Positions 23,727-33,203 are shown, numbered from the stretch's first letter. The stretch is 36,893 nt of DNA from JBIOWF01 sp044868295 (GCA_044868295.1 JBIOWF010000289.1:1-36893); one strand, 5' to 3'. A program made the numbers and translations. The notes: generated from the sequence alone by a model not told the origin.

Positions 23727-26700
23727 ATGCGGCTCGACAAGGCGCGGGATGTGCGCGAGTCCGACGAAGGCCTGGACGATCTTCTCCGGAACGCCGCCGA
23801 GACCTGTGCGCACGCGCCCGGGGCTCAGCATGCGGACGACGAGAGCACGCTCGCCTTCCTCAGGCAGTACTACAAGCACGTCGCCACGGAGGACCTGGCC
23901 GACCGCAACCCCGTCGACATCTACGGGCCGGCGATGGCGCACCGCCACCTCGCCGAGCACAGGCCTCAGGGGCGCGCGCTGGTCAGGGCGTACACCCCGA
24001 TGCTGGAGGAGTCCGGCTGGGATCCTGGTCACTCGGTGATCCAGATCGTCACCGACGACATGCCCTTCCTCGTCGACTCGGTGACGATGGAGCTGGACCG
24101 CAAGCAGATCGGCACCCACTTAATCGTTCACCCGCAGATGCGGGTCCGCCGGGACATGACCGGGCAACTCCTCGGTCCCGGCCAGGAGGACATCACCGGC
24201 CAGCTGCTCCGTGAGTCGTGGATCCACATCGAGATCGACCGGCAGCCGGACGCCGCTCTGCTCAAGCAGCTCGAAGGCGACCTGCAGCGGGTGCTGCAGG
24301 ATGTGCGCTACGCGGTCGAGGACTTCGCGAAGATGCGGGCGCTCGCCGTGAACCTGGCCGAGGATCTGGTGGTCAACCCGCCGCCGCTGGACCCCGCCGG
24401 GGTGGAGGACAGCCTTGAGCTGCTGCGCTGGCTGGCCGACGGCCACTTCACCTTTCTCGGCTACCGCGAGTATCGCCTGGAGGAGTCACCCGCCGGGGAG
24501 ACCTTGCGCGCCCTGACCGGCACCGGGCTCGGCATCCTCAGGGCGGACAAGGCCGGCTCGGCCAGCTTCGCCGCCATGCCCGCCGAGCTGCGCGCCAAGG
24601 CCCGCGAGAAGCAGGTTCTGATCGTCACCAAGGCCAACAGCCGCGCGACCGTGCACCGTCCCGCGTACCTGGACTACATCGGCGTGAAGCTGTTCTCCCC
24701 GGAGGGAGAGGTGATCGGCGAGCGCCGGTTCCTCGGGCTCTTCACTCATGTGGCGTACAACGAGTCGATCTCCCGGATTCCCGTCCTGCGCCGCAAGCTC
24801 GGCGACGTGCTGGACCGGGCCGGGCTGTCGCCGGAGGGCCACGACGGCAAGGATCTGATCGAGATCCTGGAGGCGTACCCGCGCGCCGAGCTCTTCCAGA
24901 TCCCCGTCGACGAGCTGCTGCCGGTCGCGCTCGGGGTGCTCCGGCTGCGCGAGCGCAAGAAGGTCAAGCTGTTCCTGCGCAAGGACGACTACGGCCGCTA
25001 CATCTCGTGCCTCGTCTACCTGCCGCGTGACCGGTACACCACCAAGGTCCGGTTGCAGATGCAGGAGATCCTCATGAAGGCTCTCGGCGGCGCGACGCTC
25101 GACTACAGCACCATGATCGGTGAGTCGGTGCTCGCCCGGCTGCACGTAGTGATCCGCGGTGAGCGTGGCAAGCCGTTCGGCGAGCTGTCCGTCGACATCG
25201 AGGAGCTGGAGGCGCGCCTGGCCGCCGCCACCCGGTCCTGGGAGGACGACCTCGCCGTCGCCATCACCGAGCTCTGCTCCGAGGAGGAGGCGCCCGCGCT
25301 GACCCGCCGGTACGGCGTGGCCTTCCCCGAGGGCTACAAGGCGGACTTCCCGCCGCGTACGGCCGTCGCCGACCTCAAGCGCCTGGAACAGCTGACGAAT
25401 CAGGACCCCAGCGAGATCGGGATGAACCTCTACGAGCCGTACGGCGCGGCCGAGGGGGAGCGCCGATTCAAGATCTACCGCGTGGGGGCGCCGATCTCGC
25501 TGTCCCAGGTCCTGCCGCTGCTGCAGCGGATGGGCGTGGAGGTCGTGGACGAGCGTCCGTACGACATCGACCTGGACGGCGGCGCGACGACCAGGGACGC
25601 CTGGATCTACGACTTCGGCCTGCGCTACACCCCGTCGGAAGAGGTCGACAGGGACGACTTCAAGCGGCTCTTCCAGGACGCGTTCGCCGCGCTGTGGCGC
25701 GGTGAGGTGGAGAACGACGGCTTCAACGCGCTCGTGCTGACCGGTGGGCTGACCTGGGAGCAGACCCAGATCCTGCGGGCCTACGCCAAATATCTGCGGC
25801 AGGCCGGGACGACGTTCAGCCAGGTCTACATCGAGCGGGTGCTGCGCGGCAACGTCCGGCTGGCCCGGCTGCTGGTCCGGCTCTTCGAGTCCCGTTTCGA
25901 CCCCCGGCGCGCGGAGGAGGTCAGATCGGAGCTCTGCGACGCGCTGGGCGAGGAGATCCTGGCGTCCCTGGACGAGGTCGCCTCGCTCGACGAGGACCGC
26001 ATTCTCCGGGCCTACCTGGAGATGATCAACGCCACGCTGCGGACGAACTTCTACCAGTCGGCGGCGACCAGGGCGTCGACAGTCCTGGACGGTGACGAGA
26101 CCGTCGGCAGCGGGCGCAAGCCGTACATCTCGCTGAAGTTCGACCCGAGCGCGATCAGCGTGCTGCCGCTGCCCCGGCCGAAGTACGAGATCTTCGTCTA
26201 CTCGCCCAGGGTCGAGGGCGTGCACCTGCGCTTCGGGAACGTGGCCCGTGGCGGCTTGCGGTGGTCGGACCGGATGGAGGACTTCCGTACGGAGATCCTC
26301 GGCCTAGTCAAGGCGCAGATGGTGAAGAACACGGTCATCGTCCCGACGGGTTCCAAGGGTGGATTCGTCGTGAAGCGCCCGCCGGCCGGCGGGCGGGACG
26401 AGCTGCTGGCCGAGGGCATCGCCTGCTACCGCCAGTTCATCTCGGGGCTCCTCGACATCACCGACAACATGGTGGCCGGCGAGGTCGTGCCGCCGCGTGA
26501 CGTCGTACGGCACGACGGCGACGACACCTATCTGGTGGTGGCCGCGGACAAGGGCACCGCGACGTTCTCCGACATCGCCAACGATGTGTCCAGGGAGTAC
26601 GGCTTCTGGCTGGGCGACGCCTTCGCCTCCGGCGGTTCCGTGGGCTACGACCACAAGGCCATGGGCATCACCGCCAAGGGCGCCTGGGAGTCGGTCAAGT

Positions 26701-28703
26701 ACCATTTCCGGGGTCTGGGGTCGTCCCCAGGGGGCAACAGTCGGACGATGGGCGTAGACGTCCAGACGACCGATTTCACCGTGGCCGGGATCGGCGACAT
26801 GTCCGGCGACGTCTTCGGCAACGGGATGCTGCTGTCACAGCACATCAAGCTGGTGGCCGCCTTCGACCACCGGCACATCTTCGTCGACCCGGCGCCGGAC
26901 CCGGCGCGGAGCTTCGCGGAGCGGGAGCGGATGTTCGCGCTGCCGCGCAGCTCCTGGGCCGACTACGACCTCGGGCTCATCTCGCCCGGCGGTGGGGTCT
27001 GGCCCCGGACGGCCAAGTCCGTCCCGGTCTCGCCGGCGATGCGCGCCGCTCTCGGAATCCCCGACGGGGTGACCGCGCTCGCCCCGAACGACCTGATCAA
27101 CGCCATCCTCAAGGCGCCGGTCGACCTGCTCTGGAACGGCGGCATCGGCACGTACGTCAAGGCCACCGCCGAGACCCACCCCGACGTGGGCGACAAGGCC
27201 AACGACGCCGTCCGGATCAACGGGGCGGACCTGCGCGCCAAGGTCGTCGGCGAGGGCGGGAACCTCGGCTTGACCCAGCTGGCCCGGATCGAGTTCGCGC
27301 TGGGTGGCGGCCTGGTCAACACCGATTTCATCGACAACTCCGCCGGCGTGGACACCTCGGACCACGAGGTGAACATCAAGATCCTGCTCAACCAGGTCGT
27401 CCGCGACGGCGAGATGACCGACAAGCAGCGCAACCAGCTCTTCATGGACATGACCGGCGAGGTGGGCGACCTCGTGCTGCGCGACAACTACGCGCAGAAC
27501 GTGGTGCTCGCCGCCTCCCGCGCGCAGGCGCCGGCGATGCTGCACATCCACGCGAGATATCTGCGCAGGCTGGAGCGGGACGGTCTGGTCAACCGGGAGC
27601 TGGAGTTCCTGCCTTCGGACAAGACGCTGGCCGAGCGCAGGCAGGCCGGGCTCGGGCTCGCCGCGCCGGAGTTCGCGGTGCTCCTCGCCTACACCAAGAT
27701 CGTGGCGGATGCCGAGCTGCTGGGATCGCGTCTTCCCGACGATCCGTACCTGGCGTCGTGGCTGGTGTCGTACTTCCCGTCGGCCCTGCGCGAGCGATTC
27801 CGGACATATATGGATTCGCACCCTCTGCGCCGGGAGATCATCACGACCTGCGTCGTGAACGACATGGTCAACTTCGGCGGGACCAGCTTCCTGTTCCGGT
27901 TCACGGAGGAGATCGGCGCGACGGTGCCCGACATCGTCCGGGCCTACCTCGCGGCTCGCGAGGTCTTCGACCTGCCGAGCTTCGTCCGCCAGATCGAGGC
28001 GCTGGACAACAAGGTGGACACCAGCACCCAGCTCGCCATGCTGCTGGAAGGCCGCAAGCTCTCCGAGCGCGGCACCGGGTGGCTGCTCGGCAACCGCAGG
28101 CCGCCGCTCGACCTCGCGTCCACCATCAAGTTCTTCATCGAGGGCTCGAGCGGCCTGCTCCAGCACCTGCCGAAGCTCCTCACCGGCCAGGACCGGAGCG
28201 CGTACGAGGAGCGCAGGGACAGCTTCGTCGCCCGCGGCGTGCCGGAGGAGCTGGCCGAGCGGGTGGCCGCGATGGTGCCCGCCTACTCCACGTTCGACCT
28301 GGTGGAGATCGCCTCGGTGACCGGACGGCCGGTGAGCGAGGTGGCCGAGGTCTACTTCGACCTGGCGGACCGGGTGCAGCTCGCCCGGCTCAGGGAGCGG
28401 ATCATCGCGCTGCCCAGGGACAACCGCTGGAAGGCGATGGCCCGGTCGTCCCTCCGCGACGACCTGTACGCCGCCCACGCCAGCCTGACCCGCGACGTGC
28501 TCATTCACAGCAAGCCCGGACTGTCCCCCGAGGAGCGGCTGGCCCGCTGGTCGGAGGCGAACGAGGCGGCCGTCAGCAGGGCGAGGCAGACGCTCTCGGA
28601 GATCTGGGAGAGCGACACCTTCGACCTCGCCACGCTTTCGGTGGCGCTGCGCGCCATCCGCACGTTGGTCGCCACCAGCAACCTCCCGCACACGGAACCC
28701 TGA
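23727..28703 (+). CDS. gdhB: NAD-specific glutamate dehydrogenase, 180-kDa class
   Basis: A giant catabolic dehydrogenase of about 1658 residues that deaminates glutamate to 2-oxoglutarate, the class first described in Streptomyces clavuligerus. The N-terminal half holds ACT-like regulatory domains (e.g. TDDMPFLVDSVTMELD). The catalytic core lies around residues 820-1220. It contains LRFGNVARGGLRWSDR, VKNTVIVPTGSKGGFVVKRP with the substrate-binding lysines, and VGEGGNLGLTQLARIEFAL in the nucleotide domain. A helical C-terminal domain follows. The start ATG 23727 lies 11 bases after AAAGGAG. A GTG at 23715 is in frame but overlaps that site. A strong hairpin follows the stop. Hexameric, allosterically controlled behaviour is known for the family, not shown here. 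Confidence 0.95.
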   Translation: MRLDKARDVRESDEGLDDLLRNAAETCAHAPGAQHADDESTLAFLRQYYKHVATEDLADRNPVDIYGPAMAHRHLAEHRPQGRALVRAYTPMLEESGWDPGHSVIQIVTDDMPFLVDSVTMELDRKQIGTHLIVHPQMRVRRDMTGQLLGPGQEDITGQLLRESWIHIEIDRQPDAALLKQLEGDLQRVLQDVRYAVEDFAKMRALAVNLAEDLVVNPPPLDPAGVEDSLELLRWLADGHFTFLGYREYRLEESPAGETLRALTGTGLGILRADKAGSASFAAMPAELRAKAREKQVLIVTKANSRATVHRPAYLDYIGVKLFSPEGEVIGERRFLGLFTHVAYNESISRIPVLRRKLGDVLDRAGLSPEGHDGKDLIEILEAYPRAELFQIPVDELLPVALGVLRLRERKKVKLFLRKDDYGRYISCLVYLPRDRYTTKVRLQMQEILMKALGGATLDYSTMIGESVLARLHVVIRGERGKPFGELSVDIEELEARLAAATRSWEDDLAVAITELCSEEEAPALTRRYGVAFPEGYKADFPPRTAVADLKRLEQLTNQDPSEIGMNLYEPYGAAEGERRFKIYRVGAPISLSQVLPLLQRMGVEVVDERPYDIDLDGGATTRDAWIYDFGLRYTPSEEVDRDDFKRLFQDAFAALWRGEVENDGFNALVLTGGLTWEQTQILRAYAKYLRQAGTTFSQVYIERVLRGNVRLARLLVRLFESRFDPRRAEEVRSELCDALGEEILASLDEVASLDEDRILRAYLEMINATLRTNFYQSAATRASTVLDGDETVGSGRKPYISLKFDPSAISVLPLPRPKYEIFVYSPRVEGVHLRFGNVARGGLRWSDRMEDFRTEILGLVKAQMVKNTVIVPTGSKGGFVVKRPPAGGRDELLAEGIACYRQFISGLLDITDNMVAGEVVPPRDVVRHDGDDTYLVVAADKGTATFSDIANDVSREYGFWLGDAFASGGSVGYDHKAMGITAKGAWESVKYHFRGLGSSPGGNSRTMGVDVQTTDFTVAGIGDMSGDVFGNGMLLSQHIKLVAAFDHRHIFVDPAPDPARSFAERERMFALPRSSWADYDLGLISPGGGVWPRTAKSVPVSPAMRAALGIPDGVTALAPNDLINAILKAPVDLLWNGGIGTYVKATAETHPDVGDKANDAVRINGADLRAKVVGEGGNLGLTQLARIEFALGGGLVNTDFIDNSAGVDTSDHEVNIKILLNQVVRDGEMTDKQRNQLFMDMTGEVGDLVLRDNYAQNVVLAASRAQAPAMLHIHARYLRRLERDGLVNRELEFLPSDKTLAERRQAGLGLAAPEFAVLLAYTKIVADAELLGSRLPDDPYLASWLVSYFPSALRERFRTYMDSHPLRREIITTCVVNDMVNFGGTSFLFRFTEEIGATVPDIVRAYLAAREVFDLPSFVRQIEALDNKVDTSTQLAMLLEGRKLSERGTGWLLGNRRPPLDLASTIKFFIEGSSGLLQHLPKLLTGQDRSAYEERRDSFVARGVPEELAERVAAMVPAYSTFDLVEIASVTGRPVSEVAEVYFDLADRVQLARLRERIIALPRDNRWKAMARSSLRDDLYAAHASLTRDVLIHSKPGLSPEERLARWSEANEAAVSRARQTLSEIWESDTFDLATLSVALRAIRTLVATSNLPHTEP

Positions 28704-28718
28704 GGCCGAGCGCCGCAT

Positions 28719-28747
28719 GACCGCCCGCCCCCTGAGGGCGGGCGGTC
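28719..28747. terminator. Strong bidirectional hairpin after glutamate dehydrogenase
   Basis: A perfect 12-bp GC-rich stem (GACCGCCCGCCC / GGGCGGGCGGTC) with a five-base loop CCTGA, 15 bases after the stop. It lies between convergent genes (the lipoprotein gene ends at 28772) and can end both messages. It has no T tract, as is common in actinomycetes. Confidence 0.8.
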
Positions 28748-28771
28748 GCCGCCGAGCGGCGCGAGGCGAGG

Positions 28772-29842
28772 TTAACTCGTGCTCGCCTTGGTCACCAGGC
28801 CGTCGTAGCCGATGACCTTGGCGGGCGCGATGGAGGTCTTGGGCGGGACCAGGCCCACGTACTGCTGGGTCTCCAGGATCCGCCGTTCCCGCCGGACGAC
28901 CGGATCATCGAGGTCCCAGCGCGCTTCCTTGGGGATCGCGAGCGGGCGGCCGTAGCCGCAGTTGAGCACCGGTGACCAGGTGCTGGTCCGGATCAGCGTG
29001 TAGAGGACGAGCGCGCCTCCGCCGTCGGTCCGCAGCGCGAGGACGGGATAGTCGGCCGCGGCGGCGAAGATGGAGTCGTAGTTCATGCAGTCCTCCTCCC
29101 GCGCCATCTCCCTCCGTGTGCCGATCTCCGCGAAGTAGCCGGTCGTCTGCGGGCCGGGCGCGATCAGCCCGGACGCGAACCCCTTCGAGCCCTCCTCGGC
29201 GATCGTCGCGTGCAGCGGACCCATCAGGTTGGGGGTGATCGCGACGCTCTGGTCCCGGGAGTCGAGGGCGGTGGCGTAGCCGTCGGCGTCGACGGACACC
29301 GCGGGGAGCCGCTCGCCGGGGTAGAGCAGCGACTCGAAGCTGGTCTGCCACCGCGCATCGGTGTTCTGCCGGATGAAGGTCAGCACGGCGGTCCGGGCAT
29401 GGCCGGCGGAGTCGCGGCGCTCGACGGTGGCGGCGAACCACTGGGGTGCTCGCTGGGAGGCCTCCTGGCGCGGCACCAGCAGCTTCCGGTGACCCCAGGT
29501 GTAGCGCGGGGGTTTCATGCCGGTGGAGTGGAACTGCGCGATCGTGATCGGGCGCTGCCCGTCACGGGTGAGCTGGATGGTCCACCGCTCCGCCATGCCC
29601 GCCCGGACCACGTCGTCGGTCGCGAGGAAGGCGCTCAGCGCCCGCCCGGCCTCCTCGAGCGTCACCGCCGGAGTCGCCGGGCTCGGGCCGGGCGAGGGAG
29701 GAGCGCTCGACGTGGCGGCCACCGGGCTCGCCGAGGGTTGCGCGGGCGACGCGTTCGAGCAGGCGACAGCCGTACCGGAGACGAGGACAAGAGCGAGCGC
29801 GGAGCGGCGAACGCGGGCGAGCACGTCCATGACCCCGTTCAC
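28772..29842 (-). CDS. Exported lipoprotein of unknown function
   Basis: A 356-residue secreted lipoprotein. The N-terminal region has a charged stretch, a hydrophobic core (SALALVLVSGTAVAC) and a lipobox Cys. A Pro/Ser/Ala linker of about 35 residues follows, then a globular domain with no enzyme motif I recognise (e.g. WFAATVERRD, ARWQTSFESLLYPGERLP). Large actinomycete lipoproteins of this shape are annotated as domain-of-unknown-function proteins; I cannot name the family confidently. The start is GTG 29842 with GGAGGAGG upstream. An internal ATG at 29830 would also keep the signal peptide. It diverges from prfB, about 95 bases away. Confidence 0.8.
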   Translation of the reverse strand: MNGVMDVLARVRRSALALVLVSGTAVACSNASPAQPSASPVAATSSAPPSPGPSPATPAVTLEEAGRALSAFLATDDVVRAGMAERWTIQLTRDGQRPITIAQFHSTGMKPPRYTWGHRKLLVPRQEASQRAPQWFAATVERRDSAGHARTAVLTFIRQNTDARWQTSFESLLYPGERLPAVSVDADGYATALDSRDQSVAITPNLMGPLHATIAEEGSKGFASGLIAPGPQTTGYFAEIGTRREMAREEDCMNYDSIFAAAADYPVLALRTDGGGALVLYTLIRTSTWSPVLNCGYGRPLAIPKEARWDLDDPVVRRERRILETQQYVGLVPPKTSIAPAKVIGYDGLVTKASTS

Positions 29843-29922
29843 GCGAACCTCCTCCGTCCTCCTCCGTACATCGGACCCACATGTTAGCCAGGTGCGTTAC
29901 CTAACAGGGTCCCGTGTTCGCG

Positions 29923-29928
29923 TACCCT
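29923..29928 (+). promoter_or_regulatory. -10 element TACCCT of prfB, implying a leaderless message
   Basis: TACCCT fits the actinobacterial TANNNT -10 pattern. It ends eight bases before the GTG start at 29937, so transcription would begin at or next to the start codon. No Shine-Dalgarno is present, in agreement. No good -35 box is seen. Confidence 0.55.
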
Positions 29929-29936
29929 TTACAGAC

Positions 29937-31046
29937 GTGGCAGCCATCGATCCAGCCGAAGAGATCAACGAGCTTACCGGCACCCTGAAGAGCATTCAGG
30001 ATGTGCTGGACCTCGACGCCCTGCGCAAGCAGATCGCGGAGTTGGAGGAGCAGGTTGCCGCGCCGGACCTCTGGAACGACCCTGAGCAGGCGCAGAAGGT
30101 CACCAGCAGGCTCTCCCACCTGCAGGGCGAGGTCAACCGGGTCGAGGGCCTGACCCGCCGGCTCGACGACCTCCCGATCCTGTTCGAACTGGCCGCCGAG
30201 GAGGGCGACGAGGACGCGCTCGCCGAGGCGGACAAGGAGCTGGCCTCACTGCGGGCCGATGTGGGCGCGCTCGAGGTCCGCACGCTGCTCTCGGGGGAGT
30301 ACGACGCGCGCGAGGCGCTCGTCACGATCAACTCGCAGGCCGGTGGCGTCGACGCGGCGGACTGGGCGCAGATGCTGCTCCGGATGTACCTGCGGTGGGC
30401 CGAGCGCAAGGGTTACTCGACCGAGGTCTACGACACCTCCTACGCCGAAGAGGCGGGCATCAAGTCGGCGACGTTCACGATCAAGGCCCCCTACGCGTAC
30501 GGCACGCTCAGGGGCGAGCACGGGACGCACCGGCTGGTCCGGATCAGCCCGTTCGACAACCAGGGCCGCCGCCAGACCTCGTTCGCCGGTGTCGACATCG
30601 TGCCGGTCGTGGAGCAGACCGACCACATCGACATCAACGAGGACGACCTGCGTATCGACGTCTACCGGTCGTCGGGTCCCGGCGGCCAGGGCGTCAACAC
30701 CACCGACTCCGCGGTCCGGATCACCCACATCCCGACCGGGATCGTCGTCTCCTGCCAGAACGAGCGCTCCCAGCTGCAGAACCGCGCCTCCGCGATGACA
30801 GTCCTGTCGGCCAAGCTGCTGGAGCGTAAGCGCCAGGAGGAGGCCGCCGCGATGAACGAACTCCGGGGCGAGTCCACGACCTCCTGGGGAACGCAGATCC
30901 GCAACTACGTCCTGCACCCCTACCAGATCGTGAAGGACCTCCGTACGGGCGTCGAGGCGGGCAACCCCGGCGCGGTGCTGGACGGCGACCTCGACGAGTT
31001 CATCGAGGGTGAGATCCGCTGGATGCGCCGCCAGGAAGCGCAATAG
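29937..31046 (+). CDS. prfB: Peptide chain release factor 2
   Basis: RF2 ends translation at UGA and UAA. The product is 369 residues, as usual. An N-terminal helical domain begins VAAIDPAEEINELTGTLKSI. The stop-codon recognition motif SPF lies in RISPFDNQG, and SGPGGQGVNTTDSAVR carries the catalytic GGQ. It starts at GTG 29937, probably leaderless behind TACCCT. The frame is continuous, with no internal UGA, so the autoregulatory programmed frameshift of E. coli prfB is absent. It heads the prfB-ftsE-ftsX-smpB synteny block, though a minus-strand miniprotein gene separates it from ftsE. Confidence 0.97.
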   Translation: MAAIDPAEEINELTGTLKSIQDVLDLDALRKQIAELEEQVAAPDLWNDPEQAQKVTSRLSHLQGEVNRVEGLTRRLDDLPILFELAAEEGDEDALAEADKELASLRADVGALEVRTLLSGEYDAREALVTINSQAGGVDAADWAQMLLRMYLRWAERKGYSTEVYDTSYAEEAGIKSATFTIKAPYAYGTLRGEHGTHRLVRISPFDNQGRRQTSFAGVDIVPVVEQTDHIDINEDDLRIDVYRSSGPGGQGVNTTDSAVRITHIPTGIVVSCQNERSQLQNRASAMTVLSAKLLERKRQEEAAAMNELRGESTTSWGTQIRNYVLHPYQIVKDLRTGVEAGNPGAVLDGDLDEFIEGEIRWMRRQEAQ

Positions 31047-31108
31047 CGCGCGCACCCGGCGGTTCGGCGGCGCACGACGCGGCGCCGTCCGCGCGGCGCG
31101 GCCGGCCG

Positions 31109-31139
31109 GGCGCTTGATTCGTACGCTCGATCAGGCGCC
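31109..31139. terminator. Hairpin between prfB and the zinc-ribbon gene
   Basis: GGCGC-TTGAT pairs with GATCAGGCGCC (one G-T pair) around a ten-base loop. It lies between convergent stops at 31046 and 31169, so it can serve as a shared terminator. No T tract is present. Confidence 0.45.
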
Positions 31140-31168
31140 GGCCTTCGGAGACGGCTGGGGCCGCGACT

Positions 31169-31357
31169 CTAGTAGCCGTAGGCGTGCTTGATGCCCAGAA
31201 GGGCGAAGACCAGCAGCACGACCAGCGCGATGACAAGGGGCGAGAGGCCCATGAAGCCGTGGTGGTGCACCTTGGCGCGACCCTCCCGGCACACTGGGCA
31301 ACGGCCTTCGACGACCGGCCCCGCGCACGCGGCGCAAATCAAATGTTCGCAGCTCAT
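31169..31357 (-). CDS. Membrane-anchored zinc-ribbon miniprotein
   Basis: A 62-residue protein. The N-terminal 25 residues contain two Cys pairs (CAAC, CPVC) plus CEH, spaced as a zinc ribbon. A short basic/His stretch (KVHHHG) and one transmembrane segment of about 20 residues (LVIALVVLLVFALLGIKHAYGY) follow. The expected topology is a zinc ribbon anchored by its C-terminal helix. The start is ATG 31357 with a weak AAGAG upstream. Function unknown. It is convergent with prfB and divergent from ftsE. Confidence 0.72.
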   Translation of the reverse strand: MSCEHLICAACAGPVVEGRCPVCREGRAKVHHHGFMGLSPLVIALVVLLVFALLGIKHAYGY

Positions 31358-31428
31358 AGCACTCTTACCATCCCAGCACCGAGACCCTAATCGTTTTGTT
31401 TCCGTTATGGACGTTCCATGCCAGTGTT

Positions 31429-31518
31429 ACCCCTAGACTGAGCTCTGGCCAACCGGAACGTCGATCTACTGCAAAGTGAGCGGCGCCCCCCGAGCTGGAT
31501 GTCCCAACCCCTAGACTG
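31429..31518 (+). promoter_or_regulatory. Duplicated -10 region upstream of ftsE
   Basis: The 12-base sequence ACCCCTAGACTG occurs at 31429-31440 and 31507-31518. Each contains TAGACT, matching the TANNNT -10 pattern. The copies are 78 bases apart, the second ending 18 bases before the ftsE start. They suggest tandem promoters. No clear -35 boxes are visible. Confidence 0.5.
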
Positions 31519-31536
31519 GCTTGCCGTGATGCACCC

Positions 31537-32226
31537 GTGATCCATTTCGATAATGTCACCAAGGTCTACGCGAACCAGAACCGCCCCGCCCTCGACCACG
31601 TGAGCGTGGATGTCGACAAGGGCGAGTTCGTGTTTCTGGTCGGTCCTTCGGGATCAGGGAAGTCCACCTTCCTCAGGCTGGTCCTCAAGGAGGAGCGGCC
31701 CAACTCCGGTGCAATCCACGTCGCCGGCAAGGATCTCTCGAAGCTGTCCAACTTCAAGGTGCCGCATCTGCGGCGCCGGATCGGCTGTGTGTTCCAGGAC
31801 TTCCGGCTGCTCCCCAAGAAGAACGTCTACGAGAACGTGGCGTTCGCCCTCGAGGTCATCGGCAAGCCCCGGCGGTTCATCCGCAAGGTCGTGCCCGAGG
31901 TGATCGAGCTGGTCGGGCTTGAGGGCAAGGCGCACCGCATGCCCGACGAGCTGTCCGGTGGCGAGCAGCAGCGGGTCGCGATGGCCCGCGCGTTCGTCAA
32001 CCGCCCGATGATCCTGCTGGCCGACGAGCCCACCGGAAACATCGACCCCGCGACGAGCATCGGCATCATGAAGGTGCTCGACCGCATCAACAGGACCGGC
32101 ACAACCGTCCTCATGGCCACGCACGACGCGGCCATCGTCGACTCCATGCGAAAGCGCGTGGTGGAGCTGGAAGATGGCAAGATCGTCCGTGACCAGTCAC
32201 GCGGCGTGTACGGCCAGGCGTACTAG
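31537..32226 (+). CDS. ftsE: Cell-division ABC ATPase FtsE
   Basis: The ATPase of the FtsEX complex, which couples cytokinesis to peptidoglycan hydrolase activation. The 229-residue product has Walker A GPSGSGKSTFL near residue 40, the signature LSGGEQQRVAMARA near 143 and Walker B ILLADEPTGNIDPA near 165. The start is GTG 31537, giving the typical MIHFDNVTKVY N-terminus; no strong Shine-Dalgarno is seen. It lies 77 bases ahead of ftsX. Regulation may come from the duplicated TAGACT boxes. Confidence 0.96.
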   Translation: MIHFDNVTKVYANQNRPALDHVSVDVDKGEFVFLVGPSGSGKSTFLRLVLKEERPNSGAIHVAGKDLSKLSNFKVPHLRRRIGCVFQDFRLLPKKNVYENVAFALEVIGKPRRFIRKVVPEVIELVGLEGKAHRMPDELSGGEQQRVAMARAFVNRPMILLADEPTGNIDPATSIGIMKVLDRINRTGTTVLMATHDAAIVDSMRKRVVELEDGKIVRDQSRGVYGQAY

Positions 32227-32303
32227 CCGGACAGCGGCGACCCGAGCGGACGGGTCGCGAGACGTCCGACGGTAGGCGCAGTAGTTAGGGAGTAAAAGGG
32301 ACC

Positions 32304-33203
32304 ATGCGGGCCAACTTCATCTTCTCCGAGGTCTGGATCGGCCTCCGTCGCAACCTCACGATGACCATCGCGGTCATCGTGACCGTCGCTGTCGGAATGG
32401 CGCTGCTCGGGATCGGGTTGATGATCAACTCGCAGGTCTCCTCGCTGACGACCTACTGGACCGACAAGATCGAGCTCTCGGTCTACCTGTGCAAGAAGGA
32501 CTCGCCGTTCGAGGCCTGCCGGAACAAGGCCGCGATCACCGACGAGCAGAAGGCGGCGCTCGAGGCCCAGATCAAGAGCATGCCGCAGGTCGAGGCCGTC
32601 ATCTTCGAGAACCAGGCGCAGGCGTGGAAGAACTTCCAGGCCAGCGACGTCAACAACATCCTGCGTGAGGCCGTCAAGGTCGACGACATGCCGGAGTCGT
32701 TCAGGATCAAGCTCAAGGATCCCGACACGTCGGCGGCCGTTCAGGAGAGCCTGCAGGGCCAGGCCGGAGTGTCCAACATCGTCAACGACAAGGACCTCGT
32801 CGACAAATACTTCGGCTTCTTGGAGAAGCTGCGCAACATGGCCCTCGCGGTCGCGCTCATCATGGTGTTCGCGGCGACCCTGCTGATCGGCAACACCGTC
32901 CGGCTCTCCGCGTACAACAGGCGGCGGGAGACCGGCATCATGCGGCTGGTCGGCGCTTCCAACGTCTACATCCAGCTGCCCTTCGTCATGGAGGGCACGA
33001 TCGCGGGGCTCATCGGCGGGGTGTTCTCCGCCGTGCTGCTGATCGCGACCAAGATCCTGCTCTTCGACGGCATCCAGGGATACATGGTCGTCCAGCTCGG
33101 CTGGAACTCCGTGGCCTGGGTGATCACGCTCACCACGGTCATCGGCGTGCTGATCTGTATCCTCGCGTCGTTCATCACCCTCCGCCGCTACCTGAGGGTG
33201 TGA
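32304..33203 (+). CDS. ftsX: Cell-division ABC permease FtsX
   Basis: A 299-residue membrane partner of FtsE. It has a short cytoplasmic N-terminus (MRANFIFSEVWIGLRRNLTM) and a first transmembrane helix at about residues 20-42. An extracytoplasmic domain of about 125 residues follows, then three C-terminal helices. In mycobacteria this extracellular domain binds the hydrolase RipC; here it includes a Cys pair (CKKDSPFEAC). The start is ATG 32304, with GGGAGTAAAAGGGA upstream. It follows ftsE and precedes smpB by 91 bases. Confidence 0.96.
   Translation: MRANFIFSEVWIGLRRNLTMTIAVIVTVAVGMALLGIGLMINSQVSSLTTYWTDKIELSVYLCKKDSPFEACRNKAAITDEQKAALEAQIKSMPQVEAVIFENQAQAWKNFQASDVNNILREAVKVDDMPESFRIKLKDPDTSAAVQESLQGQAGVSNIVNDKDLVDKYFGFLEKLRNMALAVALIMVFAATLLIGNTVRLSAYNRRRETGIMRLVGASNVYIQLPFVMEGTIAGLIGGVFSAVLLIATKILLFDGIQGYMVVQLGWNSVAWVITLTTVIGVLICILASFITLRRYLRV

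Noticed and set aside
26835..28718. Long minus-strand open frame antisense to the glutamate dehydrogenase gene
   Set aside because: Same GC-bias shadow; the plus strand carries the conserved dehydrogenase motifs.
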